From Gnetum montanum (Eukaryota > Streptophyta > Gnetopsida > Gnetales > Gnetaceae): a stretch of 64,000 bases of DNA. The stretch is taken from NCBI GenBank assembly GCA_015680685.1, contig MNCI01028301.1, positions 246,841 to 310,840 of the forward strand. Reading direction: 5' to 3'. Below, one piece after another: positions 22,098 through 34,607 of the stretch (position 1 is the stretch's first letter; each line of letters starts with the position of its first letter). Position numbers and translations under genes: made by a program. The notes beneath the pieces are model-generated. The model was not told the DNA's origin. It was given only the letters and a program-made list of their open reading frames with translations, and made no database searches.

Positions 22098-22479
22098 TAG
22101 TTCTACCCAATCATGGCTTACATTATTAGTGAAATGGAATGAGCTAAGATGCTCTTAAATCCTAAGTTCATTAATAGGTAAACAAGAAGGACTCCCTTCT
22201 ATGGTCGAGTGTACTTTCCTAGAGGTTTGTGCATGTAAGCCATGTAGTAGTATTAGTAGTGGCAAACTCTAAATCTTTGGGCTGCTACTTCATGGAATTC
22301 TTCAATGTAATAGTAGATGACATTTTCCCTGGATCACTACTCTCAATGTGTTTAGGTATGTATTTATTCACTTTAATAGATCATACCTCAATATTACCAA
22401 CCTATGTCGATCAATCTAGCCATGGAAGTTCTTTATCACCAACAGTAGCTATTGCTACTTGATACAATGTAAGGTGGGA

Positions 22480-23520
22480 TGCCTAGTCAACGACAACTGA
22501 GGTAAACTAAATCCTATGATATTTTATATTATGTTGATCAAGCTTTCACCTATACAATTGATTAATATTATGAAGCTCCTATTGATATGGTTGCAGAGGG
22601 ATATTCAAGATCTTCTCGTAGAAAATTTTTTCATAAGTGTAGACATGAGCACCATTGGGTTGGGTTCACTCCATTCTCTTTCTGAAATACAAAGGATAAT
22701 TATTCTAGTAAAATAAGAGTTCACATTCAAGAAGTTCCTATACCATTTCCTCAATGCTTTCAAAGAAAAACATTCATTTTAAGGAAGAGTTCTTCAACCA
22801 TATCTAGGAAGTAAAATGTAATGGCACCTAATGGAAATGGTGTCATGATCATTACTATGTCTAAAATGGCTATGTAGGTGTGAATAAGGTCATCTACTTA
22901 AAAAAAATGTTTAATCCCAATAGTCCCATGGTGGAGATTCAGATTCCTGAGAAAGATCATTACCTAGCTCATTGCTACTATAGTTTGGAAGTCAACAACA
23001 TTTCATTATAATAGTACTTCAATTGGAGGTTCCCTTCTCTTGAAATTACTAAAATTAGATTGGATTTGGCACATGAATTGTACACATATCCTATGGAATA
23101 GGTTAATGATGTCATGAAAACTTTGGTAGGATTATCATACCCTTTTGATTTCTTGGTGATTATAATAAAGAATAAGATGGAAGATAGCTTTCTTATCATC
23201 ATGAAACAATCCTAGTTGAGAACCATTGATTCCAAGTTAGTCTTCCAAGGCCTTCACCTTAAAATTAATAGGATAGATGAAACCAGGAAGAAACATTACA
23301 AGCAAATTTTATGTGATCTTTTCTAGTCTTATGGTAAGCATGGTTGCAATTGTTGTATCACAAAGTATTTTTGTATCATTAGAGATGTAAGCCCCCTCAA
23401 AAAAAATCTAGTCCATGAAGCCATGCATCAGGTCTTTGAGAGACTAATTGATCCTCTTGCCTCATTCGATCTCAAATCATTTGATTTGAAAGTTAAGAAC
23501 AAAATGAAGGTAGTTTCAAG
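22480..23520 (+). pseudogene. gag: Gag C-terminal region, Element II
   Basis: Readable pieces alternate between frames: YYVDQAFTYTIDYYEAPIDM near 22530, RRKFFHKCRHEHHWVGFTPF near 22610, and a Cys/His-rich piece HGCNCCITKYFCIIRD near 23345. They look like the remains of gag with metal-binding motifs leading into protease and RT. The assignment rests on position and these residues only. Confidence 0.4.
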
Positions 23521-23579
23521 GGTACAATATGATCCTAAATTTTAGGAAATCCTTTATTTTTCCTAGGATGTTTTCACAT

Positions 23580-24310
23580 CATTTCTTGAACTCAAGCCAT
23601 TTCCTGAAGGCTTGGAGTACTTGTTCCTCAAATATGGTCACCTTGTTATCATTAATTCCTCCTTAAAACCATTTAAAAGTTTGAACTAAAAAAGGTAGTT
23701 TTAAAATGGAGATAAGACTTTTATTTGTTCTATGATGAACTCATGGAAATCAAGGCCTCCATCTTTTAGCACTACATATACACATACCTAAGCATCAAAC
23801 CTCTTTAGATACTTCAATAAAAACTTAATTAGAATATGTGAGATGAGGTAAAAAGTGAAATCATTTATCTCCTCTAAGTTGGTTTCATTAATCCTATCTT
23901 TGAGAATGAGTGGATTAGTTCAACTATAATCACATCCAAGAAGGGGAATGAATGGAGAGTTTGTATTAACTACAAGTTTCAAAATGCTACCAGTTTCAAG
24001 GACTAATTCCTATTGCCTCTTATATATTACACATTGTATAACATCCCTAGTCAAGAGTACTATATCTTTATTGATGGATACTCATACTACAATTAGATCA
24101 ACATTAAGTTAGAGAATCAAGCTAAACCTACCTTTACCTTCAAGTGCATGCCCTTTTGATAATGCAATGTACTAGCCACATTTCAATGGCTAATGATGTT
24201 GGTATTCTATGATTACATCAATAAGAGTATGGAAGTCTTCATGGATAACTTTTCCACTCATGAAAAATTATTTCAAAAAGCCTTAAATAGCCTCAAGGCT
24301 ATTCTATGAT
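23580..24310 (+). pseudogene. pol: Reverse transcriptase, Element II
   Basis: Ty3/gypsy RT on the plus strand. Visible blocks are FINPIFENEWISSTIITSKK (about 23885), WRVCINYKFQNAT, YYIFIDGYSYYN with the first palm aspartate, and VFMDNFSTHEKLFQKAL (about 24230). The last block normally reads F-x-D-D; here the second aspartate is asparagine, a single G-to-A change that would abolish catalysis. Stops are frequent. Confidence 0.75.
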
Positions 24311-24659
24311 GTTTCTACATGGTGAACCTAAAGCTAAATTAAAAAAAGGGTCAATTGATAATGACCAATGGCATTATTTTTGGATATAAAGTTTCGAAAA
24401 AAAAAGGGATTGAAATTAATCTTGATAGTATTTGCACCATTAAGAACATGACATAGATTCCCATGAAAATTAAAGAACTACAATCTTTCCATGGCCACAT
24501 TGGCTATTATCCTTAATTTATGAACAATTATTCTAGAATATCTGTACCTTTATTTTATCTCACAAAGAAAGATGTTCCATTTTGTTAGAACAAGAAATAT
24601 GAAAATGTCTTCCAATGTCTAAAGGAAAGGTTAACCCAAATTTCCATGCTGTAGGGTTC

Positions 24660-25040
24660 CAATTAACTTAAACATTTTATATAATGATAGATGCTTCTAA
24701 CTTTGCATTGGATGCTATCCTAATGTAGTTCAGTGAGAAGAAGAGGTTCTACTACATCCACCGTTCTAGTCAAAGTATTGTAGAACCTCATGTAAATTAC
24801 ATCATAATAGAAAAGAAGTTGATAACCATCATTTTTTCACTTTAAAAGTTTAGGAATTGTGTTTTTTGGTATAAAATATTCATTCAAAATTATCATAGTT
24901 CTATCCAGTTTATTATGAATAAACTAGATGTTAATCCATATGTGATTTGATGGCTAGTTCTCTTACAAGAATTTGATCTTTACATGATTAATCACAAGGA
25001 AGTTGAGAATGTGGTGGTAGATCATCTATCATAGTTGTGA
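24660..25040 (+). pseudogene. pol: RNase H, Element II
   Basis: The frame reads YIMIDASNFALDAILMQFSE, then NYIIIEKKLITIIFSL and later FDLYMINHKEVENVVVDHLS, matching the RT-linked RNase H and the conserved block before integrase in Ty3/gypsy elements. It follows the RT in the same orientation. Confidence 0.72.
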
Positions 25041-25179
25041 ATTGAAAATAAGAAAGAAGGTATGCTTCTTGATGACTTTCTGGATGAACACATTTATAAG
25101 GTCATTTTCAACTTGAAGTGTAAACATGAATACCCATGGTTCGTAAACATCCTTAATTACTTGGTGGCCTAGAAGCTTC

Positions 25180-26438
25180 TTGCTATGTGGGATAAATGTA
25201 AGATCTAATGATTTCAGCACCAAGTCAGGCATTAACTAGTTATCAAAGAGCATCTCTACAAGTGATGCCTTGATGACCTTATAGGATGATGTATTTATGA
25301 AAAAAGCCAATGTTCCATCTTAGGTCATGTACACTATTGTGTATGTGGTGGGAATTATGATGGAAAGAGGACTGTGACGAAGCTAATGTTTGTGGACTAT
25401 TTTTATTCCACCATGTTCCTTGATGCATTATTGTAATAAGTATCAATGTAAGGGAGGCATGTCCCCGTGTATGAAGGAACTATTGCAATGGATCCAACCA
25501 TTAGAGCCCTTTGATGTATGAGGGATTGACTTCACCAATTCTATCTCTCCAAGCTCCAATGACAAGACATACATCATTATATGTGTAGATTATTGTAAGA
25601 ATTGGATAGAAGTTATTACTGTTAAGGACTATTCATCTACGACTATACCAGACTTCCTTTGAAATAATGTGCTTCAAAAGTTTAATATCCCTTGAATCTT
25701 GATCTTTGATAACAATACGTATTTTACTAGTAAGGTTTTTAAGAAGTTATTAGAATCTTATGGAGTTAATCATAAGTTGACTTTTTCTTATCATCTACAA
25801 GTTAATGGATTGGCAGAAGTTATTAATAGTGAAATTGTTAGAATACATAGGAAATGGTTAGTACATATGGAAGATCTTAAGTCAACAAGCTTAATGATGC
25901 TCTTTGAACCTATTAGATGGCATGGAAAAATCTTATTGATTACAAACTATTCAAGTTGTTCTATGAACAAGTTCCACAACTTCCTATTGATCTTGAAATG
26001 AAAATATTTGGTAGTGTTATGGATTTTTATATGATCTTATATTCTGCTTAGAAAGGCAGGTTGATTAATCTTAATCTTCTAGATGAGAATCATAGAATCA
26101 CCTTGATGTGCAATGAGTTAAAATATTCATACACCAAGGCTCACCATGATGTTTGCACAAGAGATTTTTATTTCAAACCTAGTGATAATATCCTCTATTT
26201 TAATCTATTACACTTAGCCCATTTAGTTAAATTTCAATTTCAATGGGAAGGCTCATACATCATTCATACTAGTTACTATTCTAGTGCAACATATATCTAC
26301 CATATAAATAAGCCAAATAAAATTTTCATGATTAATTGGAATACCTTGAAGTACTATAGAGAATATATTTCCTCTTTGAGAGTACATAATGCTCAATCTT
26401 ATGTCTTACACTCCTATCAAGTAATAGATATGGATTAG
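25180..26438 (+). pseudogene. pol: Integrase, Element II
   Basis: A decayed zinc-binding region (about 25320-25470) precedes the core. The core shows GIDFTNSISPSSNDKTYII, VDYCKNWIEVITV, FDNNTYFTSKVFKKLL and LAEVINSEI, so the three catalytic acidic positions remain although stops interrupt the frame. The open stretch at 26061-26438 carries the C-terminal part, with VKFQFQWEGSYIIHTSYYSS as a GPY/F-like module. It ends the pol of Element II. Confidence 0.78.
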
Positions 26439-27112
26439 TCATGGAGGAGAATCCTCCATGCCACATTGAATTTTTTTCTTTCTACTATTTTTCTTGTGTG
26501 CTTTAATGAAGTTGGTGAGTTTAGTTAGTACTTTTCATATTTTTGAGCTTAATGAATAATGATTCATAATCTTTTCTTTTTCTTTAGTGTGTTTATGTCT
26601 ATATGGGAAATCCAATTAACATGCTTTATGGATGCTCACCTAATGAGCCAATGATGGATGGATGAGTTGCATATGTGATGATAATGTGAGAGTGCCAAAT
26701 GGATCTAAAGTGTAGCCTTGTTCAATGTAATTAAAATTCATTCACCTATTTTTCTTCTGTTCATCACTAGTAAACTAGGCTCAAATTCAATAGGGAGCTA
26801 AGGCTCACAATGCAAGCTATTAAAGCTAATCCTATTAAAACCATGGATAGGATGTGGATCCATACCTTAGGATGTGAGATTTGGAATCCTAGAAGAGTGC
26901 TTGGTTACTTGTAAGAAAAGGATGTATCATTGAGGATCCTTATGTCCAAAAATTGAGTTTGATCAGTGTGATTGGACTAGGGCATACATGATGCCTTTCA
27001 TGGCCATCCTAGTTAAAAGAGATTCACGATCCCTTGAAATTGTATGTGCGATGTGGTGAGGGGTAAATTTTCATGTCATGAAAGTTAAAAACGTTAGGTG
27101 ATGATCTAGTGG
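26439..27112. other. Interval between Elements II and III
   Basis: No gene. A perfect short palindrome GGAGGAGAATCCTCC lies just after the integrase end (about 26443). The rest is AT-rich and may contain the 3' LTR of Element II, but no pair was found in the window. Confidence 0.45.
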
Positions 27113-27660
27113 TGTAAGGACACCTCTTCCAATCTTCTTTGTTCCTTCCCTACATTTGTGTTTGTAATTTTTGGACATGATGAAGATGTCTTGGACAGTT
27201 AAAAGATGTCTTGGTTAAGACCTAGGAGTGATAGAAGATGTTTTGAGGTCAGAGGAAATGTTTTGCTGATTTCATTGACGTCTTAGGCAAGACATCTTAG
27301 CCTTGTAGAAGACATTTCAAACAAGATTTTTTGTTGAGTGAGGAGATATCTTAGGCAAGATAGCTTGCCAACTAAGGATACATCTTAGCCCAGAGGATAC
27401 ATCTCCCAAAAATATTAGACATCTTTTCTTAAGCTTTGGCTTCATGGTTAGAAATTGAGAAGTGAGAAGGGACATCTATGGACTCTAAGCTCCTTGGAAA
27501 CATTGTGAGTTGAGCTTTCCTCCTCATATTTGATGTATTTTCTTTATACTTTAAGAGTCTTCTTAATATAAGGAAACATGTGTTTGGTTTAAATGGATAC
27601 AAACTTATATTAGCGATATTCATCAAAATTTTTAAGAATTTTAAACCTTTACTATCACTT
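27113..27660 (+). repeat. 5' LTR of Element III (internally deleted)
   Basis: It aligns with the right LTR from TGTAAGG through an array of AAGATGTCTT/AAGACATCTT words. It then jumps near 27415 to sequence that in the right copy starts about 58846, so about 295 bp are missing. The end near 27650 (ACTATCA) is a guess. The missing part contains the likely TATA box of the right copy. Confidence 0.65.
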
Positions 27661-27727
27661 AGGGTTTTGAGAACCTAATATTGGCAAAGATTGATTTGAT
27701 CTTGTAAGATTAAGATTCCTTTTTAAT

Positions 27728-28719
27728 ATGGCTCTTAAGAAGAAGACTAATTAAGATCTTGGACAAGCAATTCAAGAGCTTAAAGACTCCTTTAAGGCTT
27801 TTGTGGTTCAAATGTAAGAAGTTCTTCCAAAAGTAAGGATCATCAAACAACAATATTTTGAAAAAGATTTAAGAAGAAGCGAAGATAATATTGAAGACTA
27901 GAATCCTTTTGCAACTTTTCAAGGATCAAGAGGGAGAAATGATTAATTAACTCCAAGAAGAGAAGGGACTAGAACTCAAAGGTATGAGCAAAGGTTTCCT
28001 TTTTTTATAATAAGAAAGAAAATGATGATGAAAGGTTTGTAAAAAGTAATTTAAGAGTTCTTCATGTAAATATTCCCATCTTTAAAGGTTTTGAAAATAT
28101 ATATTTCTTTCTTTCTTGGCTTAGAGTTACAAATAAGTATTTTCTTATTGAGCAACATTCTAGTGAGTTAATGATTCATGTTGTTAGGAACAAACTTGAA
28201 GGATTGATAACTAAATGATGGAACAAGAACTATCTTAAATACATTGAAGAACATGAAAGGCCTATTGAGAGCTACTAACCCATGGAATTCATGCTAAAGA
28301 AAAAGTTTTAGAAGATATCCTTCCATCATGAAGCCATTAAGAAGCTAAAATTTCTTAGACAAGGAGATCAAGAGATAAAATATTTGTATGTTAAATTTTC
28401 TAAAGCCTTAGAAATAGCTAATGTTCATTGGACTAAGTGTGAGAAAGCTTCTAACTTCATTAGTGAATTAAGGATGCAATATCAGCAAGGATTAGCATTC
28501 TATGAGCTTGATACTCTTTATGAAGCCTATGATATTGCTCTAAAGGCTGAAATGAGAATCACAAAGTTTTTCATAAAGAATAATAAACATCATAAGAAAA
28601 TAAATGATAAATACATAGCTCACAAGTTGAGGAAGTCATCCAAGGAGGATGATGAAGATAAGCCAAAGAAGAAGGAAATGGAGCATACTTCACCAAGGAG
28701 GGGAAGAAGAAGGGAATGA
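27728..28719 (+). pseudogene. gag: Gag, Element III
   Basis: The start MALKKK is at 27728. The core reads FENIYFFLSWLRVTNKYFLI, HVVRNKLEGLITKWWNKNYL and FLRQGDQEIKYLYVKFSKAL, which match the gag (retrotransposon gag) core of Ty3/gypsy elements. The last open part is 28384-28719, with a lysine/arginine-rich end (HTSPRRGRRRE). No zinc knuckle is readable beyond it. Stops and a frameshift lie in the first 650 bp. Confidence 0.75.
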
Positions 28720-29235
28720 TCACTAAGAGGTAAAGATCATGGTAAAGATATATGTTATAATTATGATGATTATGTCATAAATAATGAAAATGCATAAAGA
28801 CAAAGAAGAATGTATTTGAAGGTAAGGAAATTCAAATTATGCATAAGGATAAGCCTAAATCTTCAAAGAAGGTATGTGAACATGATCCTTTATACATTAC
28901 TGAACAAGGTGAATTGAATAGTTGTACTTTGTAGAGGCCATTGCTTGATTTGCACCTCCTACTGAACCAGTCGTTGAGGCCTCAAAAACTACTCACAATC
29001 CTACTCAACCTCCAAAATGAAGAAAAGCTCATTCCTCATCTCATATCACTGAGGCTATTCATTCCTCAGCTAAAGCCCATCAAACATCTTTGTATAGTTT
29101 GCCCAGAATCTTTGAAAGGCAGAAGGTTCCATGGCTATAGGGTCTATATCTAAGTGGGTATTTGTTAGACATGTTAGTATCACTGAGGATGTTATAAGGA
29201 AGAGTTTATTTAGAACTTAGTTTTATGTTAAGGAT
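28720..29235 (+). other. Gag-protease linker of Element III
   Basis: Decayed sequence between gag and the Element IV insertion point. Open stretches are short and unconserved. The coding thread is resumed at 57219 with protease. Confidence 0.5.
29231..29235. repeat. Target-site duplication of Element IV (left)
   Basis: AGGAT precedes the LTR; ATGAT follows the other end at 57219-57223. Four of five bases match, which fits an old insertion. Confidence 0.6.
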
Positions 29236-30131
29236 TGATGAGTGGCGAGGTACCCCTACGTCCAACCATACGAATCATGAGCGTGCATGTGCGACTTGAT
29301 CGAATTCCGCAGACTGCAAGCACTTACGTATACAGAATTCTAGCTAGAAAAACCTTAGTTAGAATGGTCATTGTCTTCCCAACCTCACTTGTGATATTTT
29401 TAAGCGATGGTTGAGTGAGATTGAGGAAAATGATTTTTATCAGTATTCTTTTTATCTTTAAGGTTTAATTCTTTTAGTGTAGGAAATGAAAAGCTATATA
29501 ATTTTATGAAGGCTCTACTTTTTTGCTTAACTATCCCTAGCATAAAAAACTAGTCCCATCTTCCATGCACATCTTGAGCATGTCCTACCCACTACTGGGT
29601 TAGCAGATGTCAAGCATCATTGGGTTGCTAAGTGTTAGGTATATGTTTGAGATGGTCATGCCTATGGTTCTTATAAACTATGAAAAGAGATGTAACCATA
29701 AAATGATAATAATAAAGGATTTTAAAATGATTAAAATGTTAAAATATTAAATTTTTTTAATGCTTAAGTCATTAAATCCAAATATTACAAGGAATGTTCA
29801 AAAAGCTCATCTTTATTACCGATCACGCCAATGGGCTCAAGTACATTAGTGCTCGAATAAAGAGTTGTACACCCTTCTCACTCCTACTACGGGCACTTGG
29901 GCAATATTCTAACTTTCACGAAAACAAATTGCAAGAACTTCATTATAGGTAACTCAAAAGATGCCATAAATGCTGCAGGTGCACACATATTTATAGCAAA
30001 AGATAGACTCTATGTTAATGAGGTGGCATTAACGCATGAATGGATGCATCGATGGGGTCATGTCACCATGGCCACATCAATGAGGCTTCATTAACATGGC
30101 CTAATCAACACATCAACTAAACATTTCATCA
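29236..30131 (-). repeat. 3' LTR of Element IV
   Basis: Begins TGATGAGTGGCGAGG and ends TTTCATCA on the plus strand. Its left half matches 48205-48636, and its right half matches 56830-57218, the two parts of the partner LTR split by Element VI. Its plus-strand left end also matches the R-U5 side of the LTRs of V, VI and the solo LTR. Confidence 0.88.
29988..29996 (-). promoter_or_regulatory. LTR TATA box, Element IV
   Basis: CTATAAATA on the minus strand, about 135 bp inside the U3 end. The partner LTR has a decayed copy at 57073-57082. Confidence 0.65.
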
Positions 30132-30141
30132 TACCACCACG
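30132..30141 (-). other. Polypurine tract, Element IV
   Basis: CGTGGTGGTA on the minus strand directly before TGATGA. The related elements have TGTGGGGGTA (V) and CGTGGGGGTA (VI) at the same place. Confidence 0.7.
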
Positions 30142-31219
30142 AATAAGTGAAAACTTGTCCTCGAGTTTATTACAATTTGGAAGGTATGAAGTTATTAATG
30201 ATACACATGAAAAAATACATCTACAAACACACTAACTCTATCAACATACCAAGTGCTTGAGTGTACGAAAAAATAAATTACAAAATTATGGTGCTCATAG
30301 ATAATGAAATTGAACACCCTGACAACAATGGATTTTCAACTTTTCCAAAATGCTGAAATTTCTAGAGAAGATCACAAAATTCCTAGTGGCAGTGGTTCTA
30401 ACATGCCTTTGCCAGGTTCTGGTGCATGTGGCAGCTGAGGCATTGATTATGGTTGCCCTACAGCTAATACAACTTTTGGAGGTAATCAAAAATCCTCCAA
30501 AAATTCCCTCATATTATCCTCTTTTCTTCTTAGATCATTCACCATCCAGGTGGCTTTGCGAATATGTGTTGGAATGGGAACATCCCAAGGACATGAAAGT
30601 GCAGAGAAAAGTTCCTTCAAATTGACAAACCAAGTAGCAAACTATTTCCGTTCAATATCAAATGCCCAGACCAATGCCTGCAACTACTAGTAATCATTCA
30701 TTCATTGGGCCAAGTCCTTTACAACCATGTGTTGTCCTTCAAAATGGATGTGAAGAACTTCGAGTTCCACATTTGTTGTTTCTAGATTTTGCTTTGCCTC
30801 TTTATGCACTTGGAACTCACCATCGTATAAAGAATACAAGGTGGCCACTTGTTTCTCTAGGTCTGACCGCAGCCTTCCAGCTATCAGCATAGCTAAGTTT
30901 GCATAACAGAGATTGGCTAATTCCATGTATTTCATCACTTCCTCAATCTACAGCTCTTTGAGATTAATCTTAGCTTGGTTGTAGGCATTTAATCCATTGA
31001 AGATGGGTTTCCACACCTCACCACCTTCCTTGAGCTGTTGGAGCACTTGGTTCATCTTAGCCTTTTTGACTTGAATTTCTTTTTCATTAACTTCCTTTAG
31101 CAACCCCACTTTTCCCTATAGTTATTTTTCACTCATTTAAACTTAAGGGCCTTATTTTTCCAATTGATGATTTCAATAGCTGATTTTTTTTGCAAGGCTC
31201 AAACTTCCTCCATGGACAG

Positions 31220-32264
31220 ATGATGGGAGGCGATATCGCGTATGCAATATCGTAGCCGTTATGATATCGCATCCCATGCAATATCACGTATGCGATATCA
31301 CATCGTTCCCTCCGATATCGCGATGCACCATTATATCTATAAATAAGAGGCAGCTCTCCCTTTTTTCCTCATCCTAGACTAGAAGTAGGGAAACTCTGGC
31401 AGATTGATCACTCCAGAGATAGAATATTTTCCATGTGCTTGTAGTAGGAGTCCTAAAGTGAATGGATCTTTATTCAAAAAACATTGTACCTGAACACAAG
31501 TTGTGTACAGCAATAAAGACAAACTTCCTGGATAAACCTTGCAGTGCATGGAATAGGATTTTATTTATTATTATTTATTGCTTTCTCTTAGTCATGCAAA
31601 ATGAGTACGACTTGATTACGAGCATCTAAGGATGTGTACGGATAGTTAAGGAACGGATGCTCATCGCAACGTGGAATGAGTACAACTTGATTACGAGCAT
31701 TTCAGTGTGACTACTTGGTAATCCAGTGGCATATCTAGGATATACGCTTGGTAATCCCAGTGGTAGTCATGCACCAGGATGTGTATGGATAATCAAGGAA
31801 TTGACTGCTCATCGCACTTAGGCTAGACTAGCTTTCTCAACCCTTTCCTTCTAGTTAAGTGCCTCAGTACAACCACTTCGAGCACGTGCATTACACGTGG
31901 TGATCCCAGCAACGATTAGCGTTTGGTAGTCGCGGTTGCATCGGTTCAAGGTGTATATGGTAAGTGGGAACGGATTCTGACGCTAGGTAATTTATACTAA
32001 TTCATTAGTTAGAGTTACTTAGTTTCTTCAACCCTTCACCTCAATAGCATAGGAGATAAAACATAAAAGACTATAAAAATCATATACCTCGGACTTACTT
32101 AACCATACATCGTGATAACTACAAGTAAGTCTGGGAAGACAACGAATGATTAACCCCATGTGTTCCATGGGACGTGTAGGCACTTTGTCTGCAGAGTTCG
32201 ACTGGATCGTGCATGCTACGCTCGTTTCGTATGGTTGAGTGTAGAGGTACCTTGCCACTCATCA
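31220..32264 (+). mobile_element. Solo LTR inserted in the extra ORF of Element IV
   Basis: A 1045-bp LTR with ends TGATGG...TCATCA in plus orientation and no internal region. The flanks ACAGA (31215-31219) and ATAGA (32265-32269) are a target duplication with one change. The reading frame of the extra ORF resumes on the other side (VAQNRN, then LSMEEV), matching LARENxTLLMEEV in Element VI. The 3' part is the R-U5 common to Elements IV-VI; U3 is of the GCGATATCGC type. It arose by recombination between the two LTRs of a full element. Confidence 0.85.
31229..31346 (+). promoter_or_regulatory. GCGATATCGC array and TATA box of solo LTR
   Basis: At least six copies of GCGATATCGC or close variants (GCAATATCGT, TGATATCGCA, GCGATATCAC) stand between the LTR start and TATAAATAA (31338-31346). 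The same arrangement is found in the LTRs of Element VI. Confidence 0.75.
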
Positions 32265-34273
32265 ATAGATTACGATTTTGGGCCACCAATCTCCTTACAT
32301 TAGTGTTTACCCTAGCTATCTCTTCTTGCTGTTGATGAATAAAATTCTTCATGTGTTTATTTTCATCACCAACATTGCATAGGTGATAAACTTTTGCGGT
32401 CAACCTAACATTCTCCTAGCAAACCTCTACCAAGTCCTTGTTTAGATGGTACAAATGAGTGTCTATTAAGGACTTGTTAAATATTGCTAACTCTCACTCA
32501 TTCTCAACTGTTTGAAGTTTGGTTTGAAGCTATTGGAAAGCTTCATCCTTGGTGAGTTCACTATTGAGGAGAGCTAAATCAGCAAGTTAGACCCTCAGTT
32601 GGGCAACTTCCATACCTAAGCATTGATAATCTACCTAAGCTACTTCAAGTTGCCCCTCTAAGATGAGGCGCTTGCCCCTTGCTAAGAGTAACTCTGACTA
32701 AGTTGTAGTGATGTTGTCTATAAGATCAAAAACATCTAGAAGTGGTTTTTCGGTTCCCAGGAGTCGATCCAATAATTCTTCATGTTGGGCTGCATTAATT
32801 CTACTATGCTAAGTTCCTACAGATGTCTGTACATCTCCCAGTCCATGTACATTTGGTACATGCATCATAGATGCATTAAAGTTTGTAGTGATTGTGTCAG
32901 CAACCACTTCTACAACAACTTCTTATCCCTGGTGTTGCATTACAAGGATAGTCGCCCCCTCTCTATCCCCCCAGCACACCAAGAAAGTAGTCAAATTCCC
33001 AAAAATTTTGGGAAATAGCTGTTGGGTGGAGACCATTACTTCTCGAACACTGGGATCTGTTCTTGTAGGCACTTGTGTTCGTATGATAGAAAACATTGAC
33101 CCTGCTCTCTCTAATAGACTCACTGATTGAGCCACTTGTTCAAGATAGCTCATTTCAAGGCGATATACCAAAGGGCCTTCTCCACCGCCAGTTCCTACTG
33201 ATTGTTCCTATTACCTCAAGAGTGATTTTTAGATCTCGCATATGTGTTCTGCAATCATATGCGAACCCAACCTTATTGTTTGTACAGGTGGTGAAGGTGG
33301 TTGCTACTCTTCCCTTATTTTTGTTGTGGTAGGAGTCTTGTCTTTCATCATCTCAGGCCATGAGGAAATTAGGGTGTGAGCAAGTGTATCATTGGCATAA
33401 TGTGTTATCCCTACCTATTTGCACAACTTTCTGATTAGGCAAGAAAAGGGTAAAGCTCACCTTCCATATTCATTTTCAACAAATATTTTCTCAATTTCAA
33501 GGAAAACTAACTATGGAAGATTAATGGAAAACTTCTTACTTAAAGTGACACATGCATGAGCAGAGAAGGTAGTGATCTTGCTGGGTCTTACCATTGGATT
33601 CAGATGGTAAGACACAATTTTTGAGTAAACCCTCTCTATGATGGTTAGTGTTCCAAACTCCTTACATTCTACCCCATAGCATAGTTGGATCCACTCCCCC
33701 TTCACCTTGGGGTCTACTTATTTTGGAATCTTTGCCACATCAGCTCCAATCTCAAGCAACCCAAGAGCTTGCACGATTGCTTCTATAGAGTAAGATACAT
33801 GAATGTCCTTGATTCTTACTCTAGAGCCTGGTTGCCGATTTGTCTAGAAGAGAGAAGTTTCTCCTAGGTACCATTCACCACTAGAGGTGATGATTGGCCA
33901 CATAGGAGAATTTTGTAGTTGGGTTTTGACTTCTTCTGGTGCATTTTCTAGAAATGGTCTGAAGTTTAATTCCTAAAGGACCATTTGTTGTAGCTCTTTC
34001 AACTTAATACCATCAATACATGCCTGGGTCAGGGTGACCTCAAGCCATGGCATGACCATAGGAGTCTCATCCCTTCACGATTGTTCACTAGAAACATCCT
34101 CTTCAGGAATCTAATGAACAGATTTCATGTCAAGTCCATCACGGAGGGGGCCAGTTGCATATGATCTCTCCTCATGCTCTTGAGGTTGTGTGCCCATCCT
34201 CTTCCCATTCTAGGTTGCTTATCCCTTGGTTGGTATGGTCCTTCTTCCCTCGAATGCCTTGGTTTAGGTGCCA

Positions 34274-34279
34274 TCTATA
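34274..34279 (-). promoter_or_regulatory. Candidate splice acceptor at extra ORF start, Element IV
   Basis: The minus strand reads GACTATAG directly followed by ATGGCACC. The same AG-ATG arrangement occurs in Elements V and VI. Confidence 0.5.
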
Positions 34280-34607
34280 GTCATAGCATAACCATGAATT
34301 AAAATGTGTATAAGTTGCTTAGAGTGGCCATAATACACCTTCTCATTTTGACCAAGCTATGACACTAACACGTGCATCCTGTTAGGCTCCCTAGAGTGTC
34401 GTTTAGGGGTTAGAAAAAACAATAAAACATAATGAGTTATAATTCATAATTGTTTTGTTGTTTTTGTTTTTTTTCTTGTCTGCTCCCCCCCCNGATTAGG
34501 ACATGTGGTAGAAATGGTATGTGCTCAAAAAGAAGACTTGATAGAGAAAAGTGGAAAAACTCCCCTTTCTTTGTGAAAAAATGGATAAATTTCAAAGCCA
34601 CAACTTG

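Larger units (their letters stand above)
30486..34274 (-). pseudogene. Extra ORF downstream of integrase, Element IV
   Basis: It starts MAPKPRHSREEG at 34274 and ends FLEDF-stop at 30486. Without the solo LTR the length is about 2.74 kb, close to the 2.79 kb homologue in Element VI. Conserved parts in order are WPIITSSGEWYLGETSLF (about 33880), RVYSKIVSYHLNPMVRPSKI (about 33600) and LPFSCLIRKLCK (about 33440). Coiled-coil segments follow (for example LEKQVATLYSLYDGEF near 30840). The final block is FSALSCPWDVPIPTHI (about 30590). The middle part recalls the plant transposon protein domain found in long plant retroelement ORFs (Pfam Transposase_32 from memory); this is inference. An env-like role by position cannot be supported: I see no signal peptide or membrane segment. 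Confidence 0.7.

Noticed and set aside
27113-27660. This LTR as the 3' LTR of Element II
   Set aside because: It pairs with 58230 and is followed by gag in the same orientation; no matching LTR is found at the left of Element II.
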